Shown piece by piece: positions 1-8,186 of a stretch of DNA of 64,000 bases. Positions within the stretch are counted from its first letter, which is position 1. Each line of letters starts with the position of its first letter. The notes beneath the pieces were generated by a model. It saw nothing but the letters and a program-made list of their open reading frames with translations, was not told the origin of the DNA and made no database searches. The translations under genes and the position numbers were made by a program. The stretch is from Winogradskya consettensis (GTDB lineage Bacteria; Actinomycetota; Actinomycetes; Mycobacteriales; Micromonosporaceae), in assembly GCF_018332715.1 (NCBI RefSeq), contig NZ_BOQP01000011.1, positions 248,001 through 312,000 on the forward strand, written 5' to 3'.

Positions 1-1
1 T

Positions 2-547
2 CGCGGCTGGCAGCGCGACCTCGGCCGGCACCTGCATCTGAGCGTCAACCTGTCGCCCCGGCAGCTCGTCCAGCCCGACCTGGTCGACCAGATCCGCACC
101 CGGGTCGCCGCCACCGGCCTGAACCCGCGCGATCTCGTCCTGGAACTGACGGAGAGCGCGCTGGTCCACGGCACCGAAGCCGTGACGGTGCTCGAGGACA
201 TCCGTTCGCTGGGTATCCGCATCGCGGTGGACGACTTCGGCACCGGCTACTCCTCGCTGCGGTACCTCACCCGGCTGCCGGTCGACATCCTCAAACTCGA
301 CCGCTGTTTCGTCGCCGAGCTCAACGGCGAACCGGAGGGCTCCGCGGTCGCCGAGGCGGTGCTGCGCCTCGCCCGGGCCCTGCACATGGTGACGGTCGCG
401 GAAGGCATCGAGACGGCAGCGCAGGCCAACGAACTCACCCTGCTCGGCTATGACGCCGGCCAGGGTTACCACTACTCTCGCCCGCTGCCCGCCGACGCGA
501 TGGAGAGCCTGCTGATCCAGCGGTCCAAGGTCAGACCGGCGTCATAG
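2..547 (+). CDS. EAL-domain cyclic-di-GMP phosphodiesterase, C-terminal part (5' end cut by window)
   Basis: The frame is open from the first bases of the window and ends at TAG 545-547, so only about 181 C-terminal residues are visible. They form the second half of an EAL domain: LSVNLSPRQL, then ELTES (a metal-binding glutamate), DDFGTGYSSL (loop 6), LKLDR and VAEGIET, ending with GYHYSRPLP. These are the usual metal and substrate positions of active c-di-GMP phosphodiesterases. The first EAL signature lies outside the window, so activity cannot be fully judged. Such proteins often carry PAS or GGDEF domains upstream, which cannot be checked here. The gene runs towards the convergent deacetylase gene, with a perfect palindrome between the two. 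Confidence 0.93.
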   Translation, partial: RGWQRDLGRHLHLSVNLSPRQLVQPDLVDQIRTRVAATGLNPRDLVLELTESALVHGTEAVTVLEDIRSLGIRIAVDDFGTGYSSLRYLTRLPVDILKLDRCFVAELNGEPEGSAVAEAVLRLARALHMVTVAEGIETAAQANELTLLGYDAGQGYHYSRPLPADAMESLLIQRSKVRPAS

Positions 548-555
548 ACAGCGTT

Positions 556-601
556 AGGTTGTGTGCAATTTAGTTGTGCACAACTAAATTGCACACAACC
601 T
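556..601. repeat. 46-bp perfect palindrome, dispersed element copy 1
   Basis: The sequence from AGGTTGTGTGC to GCACACAACCT is its own reverse complement over 46 bases, centred on TGCA. It lies in the gap between two convergent genes (ends at 547 and 669), where it could work as a bidirectional terminator, although it is AT-rich and has no poly-T tract. A closely related but imperfect copy lies at 54353-54402. Its low GC differs sharply from the surrounding DNA. Confidence 0.85.
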
Positions 602-668
602 GACGCGACGCCCGGCACGGCGGCCCGGACCTGCGAAGGTCCGGACCGCACGCTCCCCGGGCGGAGGG

Positions 669-1655
669 TCAGGTCCGGCAGGTGACGTCGGGCCGGGTGA
701 GGTTGCCGCCGTGCTGGATGGTGAAGCCGAAGGTGTTGCCGTTCCCGTTCGGCTTGGCGGTCATCACGTTGCCGCTGCTGTCCCAGCTGACCGTGGCGTT
801 CCAGGTCGCGATGATCTTCTGGGGTGAGTGCACGGTGACGGTGGCCGTCCAGTTGGTCGCGCCCGTCACCGTCACCTGGCCGTTGAAGCGGTCCGTCCAG
901 CTCTGACCGTCGGCGTAGGTCGCGGTGCAGGAGCCGGCCGGCGGCGGGGACGTGGTCGGGTTGGTGGCGCCGTCCGGTGCCACGGCGCGGCCCGTCGTGG
1001 GGGAGATCATGCCGGCGCAGAGACCGCGGTTGGCCAGGCCGGACACGATCTGCGGGATGGCGGCGATCGTCGTGGCGTACTGGTCGTGCATCAGGATGAG
1101 CTGACCGTTGGTGAGGGTGCTCGCCGCCTGCACGATCTGGGCGGTGCTCGCGCCGTTCCAGTCCTGCGAGTCCACGTCCCAGGTGACCGTACGCAGGCCG
1201 AGCGCAGAAGCCGCCGATTGGAGGGTCGCGTTCGTCTCGCCGTACGGCGGGCGGAACAGCTTGGGCGTGCCGCCGCCTGCGTTTTGGATCGCGGACTGCG
1301 TACGCGAAAGCTCGGAAGTCATCTGTGCCGCGCTGAGGGTGAGCATGTGCGGGTGGGTGTAGCTGTGGTTGGCGACCCACATGCCCGCTGCGGCCTCGGC
1401 GGCGACCAGGGACGGGTTCGCCGCGGCGTTCTGACCGATGTTGAAGAGCGTCGCGCGCACGTTGTTCGACCGCAGCGTGTTGAGCAACGTGGTGGTGTTG
1501 CTCGCGTTCGGACCGTCGTCGTACGTGAGCCCCACATATCCGCTGGAGCATGCGGCGGCGGCGCCGGCCGTCGGTGCCAGGAGCACGACCCCGGCGGCTG
1601 CCAGCAGCCCCGCGGCGCCGGCGGCCAGCGCACCGCGGAGAACGGATCTGGTCAT
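669..1655 (-). CDS. Secreted polysaccharide deacetylase (CE4/NodB) with C-terminal cellulose-binding module
   Basis: The 328-residue product has an N-terminal signal peptide (MTRSVLRGALAAG, hydrophobic stretch, AGAAA cleavage region). The NodB domain follows: TYDDGP (motif 1 with the catalytic Asp and metal Asp), HSYTH (metal histidines), RPPYGE (motif 3), VDSQDW (motif 4) and LILMHD (motif 5). A Pro/Thr linker leads to a roughly 100-residue C-terminal module with Trp residues and cysteines at both ends, typical of CBM2 cellulose/chitin-binding modules. The likely role is deacetylation of xylan or chitin outside the cell, as in Streptomyces acetylxylan esterases. The ATG at 1655 is preceded by GGAAGG. 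Which substrate it uses is not decidable from sequence. Confidence 0.9.
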   Translation of the reverse strand: MTRSVLRGALAAGAAGLLAAAGVVLLAPTAGAAAACSSGYVGLTYDDGPNASNTTTLLNTLRSNNVRATLFNIGQNAAANPSLVAAEAAAGMWVANHSYTHPHMLTLSAAQMTSELSRTQSAIQNAGGGTPKLFRPPYGETNATLQSAASALGLRTVTWDVDSQDWNGASTAQIVQAASTLTNGQLILMHDQYATTIAAIPQIVSGLANRGLCAGMISPTTGRAVAPDGATNPTTSPPPAGSCTATYADGQSWTDRFNGQVTVTGATNWTATVTVHSPQKIIATWNATVSWDSSGNVMTAKPNGNGNTFGFTIQHGGNLTRPDVTCRT

Positions 1656-1750
1656 GGGGATTCACCTTCCGTCAGATGCATCGACAAGCATCGCTGCCTT
1701 CATGGTGGTGGTGAATGTGACGAACGTCAATGGCTGAATTCCGGGAGATT

Positions 1751-1765
1751 TCCGATAGTTTCGGA
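1751..1765 (-). promoter_or_regulatory. Possible operator upstream of the deacetylase
   Basis: TCCGA-TAGTT-TCGGA is a small inverted repeat about 95 bases upstream of the deacetylase start. It resembles the CGAAA-type inverted repeats reported near xylan-use genes of Streptomyces. The arms are only five bases, so this is a weak call. Confidence 0.3.
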
Positions 1766-1801
1766 GCGATATCTAGCAGCCTGTCTCTCAAACGAAGTCG
1801 A

Positions 1802-3205
1802 TCATTTTGCGGCTACCAGGGTGGGCTCGGGCACCGAAACTTTCACCGCCGGTCGAGGCAGGAAAGCAGTCAGGAGTACCGCGACGGCGGTGAAGCCGAT
1901 GGCCCACCGGAACGCCACATCGAACGCGTCGGGCGCGCTCCCCGAAGCCAGTGACTGCTGCAGGATCACCGCGAGCAGCGCGACACCGAACGAGCCGCCG
2001 ACCTGTTGCGCGATGCGGGTGATGATGCTGGCGTGCGGCACCTCCGCGCGTTCGAGTCCCTGGAAGGCGACGCTCATCAGGGGGATCGACGCGGCACCCA
2101 TGCCGAGGCCCTGCACGAACAACGCTCCCAGCAGGACCGCTTGATGCGTGCTCGCCGACGCGGTTGCGAACGGGACGAGGGCGACGCCGATGACGACGAA
2201 ACCGGTCATCGCCACCCATCGGCCGCCGAGACGATCGGTGAGCCGGCCGGCGAGGGTGCGGCTCAGCAGCGTGCCGATTCCCTGCGGGACGAGCATGAGC
2301 CCGGCGCCGAGCGCGTCGGTGCCGTGCACCTGCTGCCAGTACAGCGGCAACAACAGCATCGTGCCGTAGAGCGAGGCGCCGGAGAGGAAGAGCAGCGAGG
2401 ATGCCGAGGTCAGTGCGCGGTGGCGGAAGAGCCGCACGTCGACCAGGGGCGCGTCGTCACGGCGTACGGCGTGAATTGTGAAACCGGCGACCAGCAGGAG
2501 CCCGGCGATGAGCGGGACCACGACGTCGCCCCGGCTCCATCCGCCCGGGTGGCTGACGTTGGACAGCCCGTAGATCAGCGAGACCACACCCGGTGACAGG
2601 AGCAGCAGACCGAGACCATCCAGCCTGGTGCGCCGTCCGGGCTCGCCCGCCGGCAAAAGCAGAACCGCGCACGCGATCCCGACCGCGCCGAGCGGGACGT
2701 TGATCAGGAAGAGCCACCGCCAGTCGGCGTACCCGAGCACCAGGCCGCCGATCACCGGCCCGAGGATCGGGCCCAGCGCCGCGGGCAGACTGACCAGTGA
2801 CATGACCCGCCCGAGGTTGCGCCCGTGTGCGGCCTGCATGAGCAGCGTCGACATCAGTGGCAACATGATGCCGCCGCCGATGCCCTGCACGACCCGGAAC
2901 CCGATCAGGCTGGCGGCGTCCCAGGCGAACGCGCAGGCCACCGAGCCCGCGAGGAAGACCGACAGGGCGATGAGCCAGAGCCGTCTGCCGCCGAGCCGGG
3001 TCTGTGCCCAGCCGGCGACCGGGATCGTGACGAACAGGGCCAGCAGGTACGCCGTGCTCACCCACTGGATCGTGCCGAGCGGAACGTGCAGATCGGCCGC
3101 GAGATCGTGCAGGGCGACGCTGACGATTGTGGTGTCGAAGATGACGGCCAGCCCGCCCGCGATCACGGCGATCGCGGTGCGGGTGAGGCCCGGGTTCTCG
3201 GCCAT
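1802..3205 (-). CDS. MFS drug-efflux transporter, DHA2/EmrB-QacA type
   Basis: The 467-residue protein has about 14 hydrophobic helices, as expected for DHA2 proton-driven exporters. The first helix is followed by the acidic motif DTTIVSVALHDLA. WVSTAYLLA marks helix 2, ARTLAGRLTDRLGGRW is a motif-A-like cytoplasmic loop, and the helix-5 antiporter motif appears as LGPILGPVIGG. The ATG is preceded by AAGGAG seven bases upstream. It is divergent from a TetR regulator, with two matching palindromes in the gap, the standard layout for a drug-inducible pump. The actual substrate is unknown. Confidence 0.93.
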   Translation of the reverse strand: MAENPGLTRTAIAVIAGGLAVIFDTTIVSVALHDLAADLHVPLGTIQWVSTAYLLALFVTIPVAGWAQTRLGGRRLWLIALSVFLAGSVACAFAWDAASLIGFRVVQGIGGGIMLPLMSTLLMQAAHGRNLGRVMSLVSLPAALGPILGPVIGGLVLGYADWRWLFLINVPLGAVGIACAVLLLPAGEPGRRTRLDGLGLLLLSPGVVSLIYGLSNVSHPGGWSRGDVVVPLIAGLLLVAGFTIHAVRRDDAPLVDVRLFRHRALTSASSLLFLSGASLYGTMLLLPLYWQQVHGTDALGAGLMLVPQGIGTLLSRTLAGRLTDRLGGRWVAMTGFVVIGVALVPFATASASTHQAVLLGALFVQGLGMGAASIPLMSVAFQGLERAEVPHASIITRIAQQVGGSFGVALLAVILQQSLASGSAPDAFDVAFRWAIGFTAVAVLLTAFLPRPAVKVSVPEPTLVAAK

Positions 3206-3219
3206 GAACCACTCCTTAA

Positions 3220-3269
3220 GATGCGGCAGTGCATCCTAAGTAAAGCACGGTAAGATGCAGTTGTGCATC
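3220..3269. promoter_or_regulatory. Twin TetR operators between regulator and efflux pump
   Basis: Two copies of GATGC-N6-GCATC lie at 3220-3235 and 3254-3269, embedded in the shared context TAAGATGC...GCATCCT. Their centres are 34 bp apart. The first lies about 15 bases upstream of the pump ATG; the second covers the GTG start of the regulator. A -10-like TAAGAT (3251-3256) ends six bases before that GTG, so the regulator mRNA is probably leaderless. Binding here would repress both genes. This is an inference from position and symmetry. Confidence 0.7.
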
Positions 3270-3862
3270 CTCAGGATCCCCAGGTACCGAGCCGGCGTCG
3301 CGGCGCCGAGCTCGAAGCGGCCCTGCTCGACGCGGCGTGGCAGGAACTGGTCGAGAACGGGTACGCGGGATTCACCTTCGAAGCGGTCGCCGCCCGCGCC
3401 GGCACGAGCAGGCCGGTGCTGAACCGCCGCTGGACGACCAAGCACGAGCTCCTGCGCGCCGCGGTCACCCACGCGAGCACCCGCGTGCCCCGCCCCACGC
3501 CGGACACGGGCAGCCTGCGCGGCGACGTGATCGCCCTGCTCAGGACCGCCAACGAGACCCGGGTGGACTTCGCCACGGTGCTCGGCGTCCAGCTCGGCGG
3601 CTACTACCAGGAGACCGGGAGCAGCCTCGCCGACCTGCGCGACGTGATCGTCAGCGGCGCCCGCACGGCGCTCGACAGCGCGTACGACCGCGCGGTTGAA
3701 CGCGGCGAGGCGGACCCGGCAAAACTCACGGCACGCGTCAGATCACTGCCGTTCGACCTGCTGCGCCACCACGTCCTGATGACGCTGTCCCCACTCCCGG
3801 ACGACGCCATCGAGGAGATCGTCGACACGATCCTCCTGCCGCTGGTCCGGCCCGGCGCCTGA
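3263..3862 (+). CDS. TetR-family repressor of the adjacent MFS pump
   Basis: This 199-residue protein has an N-terminal TetR helix-turn-helix (residues about 15-60: ALLDAAWQELVENGYAGFTF, then EAVAARAGTSRPVLNRRW) and a larger ligand-binding C-terminal half with little sequence conservation. It is divergent from the efflux gene, and two identical-pattern palindromes lie between them, one covering its own GTG start. Autoregulation and pump repression are therefore likely. The inducer is unknown. Confidence 0.9.
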   Translation: MHPQDPQVPSRRRGAELEAALLDAAWQELVENGYAGFTFEAVAARAGTSRPVLNRRWTTKHELLRAAVTHASTRVPRPTPDTGSLRGDVIALLRTANETRVDFATVLGVQLGGYYQETGSSLADLRDVIVSGARTALDSAYDRAVERGEADPAKLTARVRSLPFDLLRHHVLMTLSPLPDDAIEEIVDTILLPLVRPGA

Positions 3863-3866
3863 GCGT

Positions 3867-4064
3867 TCAGCGATCCCAGCCGTCGCAGTAATCCTCGGGT
3901 TCCGCGTCGAGCATGTCGAGCAGATCGGGGCCCACGTGCCCGATGTCCACCGACCTGCCGACCAGGCCGAGCTGCACGGCGCAGTCGCGGCCGAAGCCCT
4001 TCACCATCCGGTCGGCCCGGGTCGGGTGACCGCACCGCGGGCACCGCTTCATCTTCGCTTCCAC
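3867..4064 (-). CDS. Small zinc-ribbon protein of unknown function
   Basis: This 65-residue protein begins with a GTG preceded by GAGGGG, placed just after the stop of the upstream dehydrogenase gene, so the two are probably co-transcribed. It contains CPRCGHPTRADRM near the N-terminus and GFGRDCAVQLG after it, giving a C-x2-C plus a later Cys that could bind zinc. The C-terminal third is acidic (LLDMLDAEPEDYCDGWD). It resembles small DUF6011-type actinobacterial proteins, but that family assignment is tentative. An internal ATG at 4052 is an alternative start. Confidence 0.6.
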   Translation of the reverse strand: MEAKMKRCPRCGHPTRADRMVKGFGRDCAVQLGLVGRSVDIGHVGPDLLDMLDAEPEDYCDGWDR

Positions 4065-4074
4065 ACCATGCCCC

Positions 4075-5082
4075 TCAGACGGTCAGCACCACTCGGCCCA
4101 CGGGCTCGCCGGACATCAGGTATTCCATCGCAGCCTCGGCTTCGGCGAGCGGAAACGCCCGGCCGACGACGGGCGTGAGTCGCCCCGACTCCAGGAGATC
4201 ACGCAGCACTGCCATCGCCTCCTTCTTCCCAAGGCTGGCTCGGGTGGGCCGGGGCAATTGCGGGTTCCGCAAGGACCGCACGGCCAGCTTCCCGAAGCGT
4301 GGCAGACTTCCCAGCCATCGGCGCCCGGCACGACCGAAATCATCGTGCCCGATCAGCACGTAGAGCCCGTCCGGGGCGAGCACCCGGCGGATCGCGGCGA
4401 ACGGATGATTGCCGGGAACGTCGACAATCAGGTCGTACCTACAGGTTCCCTGGGTGAAGTCTTCCATCGCGTAATCGATGACCCGGTCGGCGCCGAGCCC
4501 ATGCAGCAGCTCCGACTTGCGGCCCTGATCGACGGCGGTCACGTGCGCTCCACTTGCCTTGGCGAGCTGCACGGCGATGCTGCCGACACCCCCACCCGCG
4601 CCGTTGACCAGCACCCGGGCGCCGGGCCGCAGCCGTTCGGCGGGAACGTTCACCAGCGTGATGTATCCGGTTGTCGGCACGGTCGCGGCCTGCTCGAAAC
4701 TCACGCCGACCGGCTTACGCGCCAGCGAATCGCGCGCCACGGAGGCGTACTCGGCGAAAGCGCCCCCGTTACGCCACGAGAAGCCACGCAGGCTCTCCCC
4801 GAAAACCTCATCCCCGACCGCCAGATCGGTGACGCCGTCCCCCACTTCGGCCACGACCCCGGCAAGATCAGTGCCGGGAACGCGGTCCTTCGGCCGCCGG
4901 ACCCCACTGCCCATCACCCGCAGCACATAAGGTCGCCCACTGATCACATGCCAAACATCCGGATGTACGCAAGCCGCGCGCACCCGTACCAAAACGTCGC
5001 CCTCACCCACCGCGGGCCGCCCGACCTCCCGAACCCGCAACGTGCCCGGAAACCCATAACGGTCCTGCACCACTGCCCGCAT
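4075..5082 (-). CDS. Zinc-independent NAD(P)-dependent alcohol dehydrogenase / quinone oxidoreductase family
   Basis: The 335-residue protein is of the medium-chain dehydrogenase/reductase superfamily. It has an N-terminal GroES-like fold (VPGTDLAGVVAEVGDGVTDL, GDEVFGE), then a Rossmann domain with NGAGGGVGSIAVQLAK around residues 160-175, and a C-terminal RVVLTV. The catalytic zinc cysteine cluster is absent, which points to the quinone oxidoreductase-like branch. The substrate is unknown. It is followed on the same strand by the small zinc-ribbon gene. Confidence 0.88.
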   Translation of the reverse strand: MRAVVQDRYGFPGTLRVREVGRPAVGEGDVLVRVRAACVHPDVWHVISGRPYVLRVMGSGVRRPKDRVPGTDLAGVVAEVGDGVTDLAVGDEVFGESLRGFSWRNGGAFAEYASVARDSLARKPVGVSFEQAATVPTTGYITLVNVPAERLRPGARVLVNGAGGGVGSIAVQLAKASGAHVTAVDQGRKSELLHGLGADRVIDYAMEDFTQGTCRYDLIVDVPGNHPFAAIRRVLAPDGLYVLIGHDDFGRAGRRWLGSLPRFGKLAVRSLRNPQLPRPTRASLGKKEAMAVLRDLLESGRLTPVVGRAFPLAEAEAAMEYLMSGEPVGRVVLTV

Positions 5083-5205
5083 AGGTAGCCACGGTAGGAC
5101 CCTCTGTCACCGCCCCCCGTTTCGCCAGTTCAGGGGCAACGCGGACATAGGTTGTCCTGATATCGTCTCGCCGACTTGAAGATCATGGCGGGCGGGTGGT
5201 TGTCG

Positions 5206-5550
5206 ATGAGCGATTTCTTCCAGGTTGAGATGGGCGTTCTGTCGAAGTACGTCACAACACTCCGCGACGCCCACCAGCAACTCGCCGACCTGCCAAAACT
5301 GCTGTCCGGCAACGACACACAACTCGGCAACGACAAACTGAACTCGGCCGCCGAGGACTTCCAGACAAGCTGGGAACAGGGCTCGAAGGAACTCGGCAAA
5401 GCCGTCGACGAAACCACCACCGCCGTCCAGCAGGTCCAGGGCCTCTACTCAGGGGCGGACCAGGCCATCGGAGACGCGGTGGACAAACTCAAGGAACCCC
5501 TGGTACTGATCAACCAGTTCTCCAGCGGCTTCACCCCCGCCGGCCACTGA
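5206..5550 (+). CDS. Small WXG100-like protein, possible type VII secretion substrate
   Basis: The 114-residue helical protein starts at ATG 5206; a TTG at 5176 in the same frame is less likely. It has two predicted helices separated around SWEQG (Trp56), reminiscent of the WxG turn of ESAT-6-like proteins although the spacing is W-x-x-G. Rich in Gln, Asp and Lys, it has no signal peptide or membrane segment. It is first in a tight run of four genes whose third member carries a clear T7SS-type N-terminal domain, so a role as secretion partner or chaperone is plausible. No ESX core genes are nearby. Confidence 0.6.
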   Translation: MSDFFQVEMGVLSKYVTTLRDAHQQLADLPKLLSGNDTQLGNDKLNSAAEDFQTSWEQGSKELGKAVDETTTAVQQVQGLYSGADQAIGDAVDKLKEPLVLINQFSSGFTPAGH

Positions 5551-5551
5551 T

Positions 5552-6271
5552 ATGACACCACCCGACCCCATCCGGCCCGGTTCCGCCCTCGCTGACGTCA
5601 ATCTGAGTTCCGCGCTGGCGCGACAGCTGCCCGCCCTGGAGGCCGCGGCAGCTGCGGGTGGGAGCAGGCCGAAGCTGGCACTGCAGAATGCCCTCGACAT
5701 CTGGTCATTGCTGGCCGCCTATCCCTGGCAGCGATTGAATTACCGCTTCGGGCGATGGCAGGCCGAACAGACGCTCTGGAAAGGGTTTGTCACCTTCGGC
5801 GCCTGGGAGACGTATCACTGGGAGTCGACGGTGGAGAGCTTCCAGCTGCTCGATCCCTACACCGGGGCCAAACTGGGTGAGATGTACAGCCAGAAGCGGC
5901 TGCAATTCTTCAAAGGATCGGCGTACGCAGAACCTGACGTGTTGACCCCGCCCGCTGGTGCCGTTGAGGTGGCGGGTGATCCGAGGTCGATCGCCGCATA
6001 CCGGCCGGCCGGCGGCGCGGCGGACACCATCAGGATTTCGTGGGACCCGTATCTCAACAACGTGGTTCTCCGCGAGGGGATTCAGGCGTTGAGGACAGGT
6101 CAGTCCGACACGCTTCCGCCGGCGTATCTCTTCGTCGACCTCGACCTGCTCGACAAATACCGGGCATGGTTCGTCGACGAGCCTGACAAGCCCGCGCGGA
6201 AAGCGCCTTGGGCCAACGACGTACGCACTTACCGGCCAGGCGGCCCGCCCCGGTTCGGCCGGTCGCGATAG
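5552..6271 (+). CDS. Hypothetical protein in the T7SS-like cassette
   Basis: The start lies one base after the previous stop, so translation is probably coupled. The 239-residue protein has no signal peptide and no membrane helix. The middle is rich in aromatic residues (WQRLNYRFGRW, ETYHWESTVESFQ, LQFFKGSAY), and the C-terminal part contains YLFVDLDLLDKY and a basic Pro/Gly/Arg tail. I do not recognise the family. Its place between two WXG-type genes suggests a role tied to them, such as an immunity, chaperone or effector component. Confidence 0.7.
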   Translation: MTPPDPIRPGSALADVNLSSALARQLPALEAAAAAGGSRPKLALQNALDIWSLLAAYPWQRLNYRFGRWQAEQTLWKGFVTFGAWETYHWESTVESFQLLDPYTGAKLGEMYSQKRLQFFKGSAYAEPDVLTPPAGAVEVAGDPRSIAAYRPAGGAADTIRISWDPYLNNVVLREGIQALRTGQSDTLPPAYLFVDLDLLDKYRAWFVDEPDKPARKAPWANDVRTYRPGGPPRFGRSR

Positions 6272-6292
6272 CCATCTCACGGGGGAGAGAAA

Positions 6293-7540
6293 ATGGGAGC
6301 CACCACGGCGTACCCGAATCTGGGGTTTGATCCGGCCCCGGGTTCAACCGAGAGCGTCTCGGTGATGCAGCAGCGGATCTCGCGAGCCTCCACCTCCATG
6401 CTGCAGGCCAATGACCTGATGAACGGCCTGCGCAACGATAATTCCGGGGTATGGCAGGGCGCCGCGGGCGACGCGTTCCGATCGCACCTGGACTCGACGC
6501 TCATCGAGGATCTGGCAAAAGCCAACCAGTCGCTGAACACCGCAGTCACCGCTTTGAAAGGCTGGAGCAGCAGCCTCACCCGCTACCAGGAGCGAGCGGC
6601 CGACCTCGAGCGGCAGGCAGCCGATGCCCAGGCGGACGTGACCACTGCGCAAGGCAAACAGCAGTCGGCGGCGGCCAGCCCCGATCTGAACCTTGCCGGG
6701 CAGTACTTCGACAACGAGACAGACCTGCAGAACGCGCAGCGCCGGCTGGATCGCGCCACCATGGTGCTCCGTGATGCCAATACAGAGTTGGACGCCGCCG
6801 CCGATGCGCTCGCCCACCTTCGAAAGCTGGCCCAGGAACTGCACGACGAGTGGGATGCGGCTTCCGGGAAGGTCGCCGAAGCGCTGAAGGAAGCGGCGAG
6901 GTTCGCACCTCAGAAAGGCTTGCTCAGCCGTATCGGCAACGGCATCGCTGACGGGGTTTCCGCGGTCGGTGACTGGGTGAAGGATCATCTCGACGACATC
7001 CACTCCGTGCTCAGCACGGTGTCCGCGGTCGCCGGCCTGATCGCGCTCTGCACACCACCGCCCATTGACGTCGTCGCCTTGGCCGTGTCCCTGGTCGCGG
7101 GAGCCGGGGCGCTGGCTACCACGCTGGCGGATTCCAAGGTTCGCGGCGACATCGGCGAAATGTTCCACGGCGACTTTAAAGGCAACTGGGGATCGGCGAT
7201 TCAGTTGGGTGGCGACGTCGTCGGACTGATTCCCGGGGTCGGGGTCGCGTCAAAGGCAGCCAAGGGCACCGAACTTCTCGCCGAGGGCGCCAGGGGATTC
7301 CCGAAGATCGTGGACATCGTCAGCGAGGTCGCGCACGACCCGGGTTTCCTGATGAAGGGCGTGACGAAATACGTTCCGTACGTCGGTGAGACTCTCGAGA
7401 AGGTCAAGCTTCTCGAACCGGGTGCGGCTGAGTCCGCCGCGAAAACCGCCGACATGTTGAATTTCCTGAACAAGTCGGTGGGATCGGCGAAGAAGACGGT
7501 TACTACGACATGGGATCAGGTGACCGGCGGAGATGACTGA
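6293..7540 (+). CDS. Putative type VII-secreted protein with WXG-like N-terminal domain
   Basis: The 415-residue protein starts after a strong GGGGGAGA ribosome site. The N-terminal 200 residues are helical, with VWQGAAGDAFRSHL (W54-x-G56), the hallmark of WXG100-type secretion domains, followed by heptad-like coiled coil (residues about 95-195). A hydrophobic region with two probable membrane segments (about 230-275) follows, then a Gly/Val-rich part and a Lys-rich C-terminus. Actinobacterial T7SS effectors share this layout of a secretion helix bundle and a variable tail. No known toxin motif is visible in the tail. Confidence 0.72.
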   Translation: MGATTAYPNLGFDPAPGSTESVSVMQQRISRASTSMLQANDLMNGLRNDNSGVWQGAAGDAFRSHLDSTLIEDLAKANQSLNTAVTALKGWSSSLTRYQERAADLERQAADAQADVTTAQGKQQSAAASPDLNLAGQYFDNETDLQNAQRRLDRATMVLRDANTELDAAADALAHLRKLAQELHDEWDAASGKVAEALKEAARFAPQKGLLSRIGNGIADGVSAVGDWVKDHLDDIHSVLSTVSAVAGLIALCTPPPIDVVALAVSLVAGAGALATTLADSKVRGDIGEMFHGDFKGNWGSAIQLGGDVVGLIPGVGVASKAAKGTELLAEGARGFPKIVDIVSEVAHDPGFLMKGVTKYVPYVGETLEKVKLLEPGAAESAAKTADMLNFLNKSVGSAKKTVTTTWDQVTGGDD

Positions 7541-8186
7541 GCCCGAAGACGCAGGCGTGTGGTTCGCCGTCCCGCCGGGATACGCGTCGCTGCCGCTGGA
7601 GAACATCCCGGAGACGATCGAGATCACCGGCAAGCTGCTCGGCGAGCTCGGCACGCCGCAACTGCGGGAGTCGGGCGACTTCGTGCTGGAGGCGTTGCGC
7701 ACGTTTCTGCGTACCCTGGCCGATCGCCGAGCCGTTTATTGTGGCGTCGGCCGGCACCGTTCGGCCATCAACGATCAGTTGATCAGCTCGTCGTTGGTCG
7801 TGACGCTGCTCGAGTTCCCGGACGAGAGCAATCCCCGGCTCGTTCTGGCGAACCTGCTCGAAGCCAAGGCCGATGCGGACGATGTAGGTCAGCCTGATCT
7901 GGTGGATCTGGTCAACGGGCCGGCCATGTTCTTCGAGCGCACCGTGATGATGCCGGCGCCGGCGATTCCGGGGCAGCATGTGCTGGCCGAGGGTGTGGAG
8001 TCGCCGGTGTGGCAGCTGGAGGCGTTTGTGCCGTCGCCGCAGGGGGACAAGCTTGCGACGATTGAGGTCTCCACGTCGTTTGCGGAGCATGGGCCGCAGT
8101 ACAGGGCGATGCTCGTGGCCATGGCGAGTGGGGTTGTCTTCGAGGAGCCGGTTGATTCGGATCCGTTGGCGGCGCTTCTCGGTTAG
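7533..8186 (+). CDS. Hypothetical protein overlapping the T7SS-like substrate gene
   Basis: The ATG sits inside the end of the previous gene (ATGACTGA, 8-base overlap) and is preceded by GGCGGAG, so the two are translationally coupled. The 217-residue soluble alpha/beta protein has no signal peptide. Its middle has DQLISSSLVVTLLEFP and the end GPQYRAMLVAMASGVVFEEP. I cannot name a family with confidence. The coupling suggests a cognate partner of the 6293-7540 product, for example an EspG-like chaperone or immunity protein. Its stop overlaps that of the convergent response regulator by three to four bases. Confidence 0.68.
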   Translation: MTEPEDAGVWFAVPPGYASLPLENIPETIEITGKLLGELGTPQLRESGDFVLEALRTFLRTLADRRAVYCGVGRHRSAINDQLISSSLVVTLLEFPDESNPRLVLANLLEAKADADDVGQPDLVDLVNGPAMFFERTVMMPAPAIPGQHVLAEGVESPVWQLEAFVPSPQGDKLATIEVSTSFAEHGPQYRAMLVAMASGVVFEEPVDSDPLAALLG

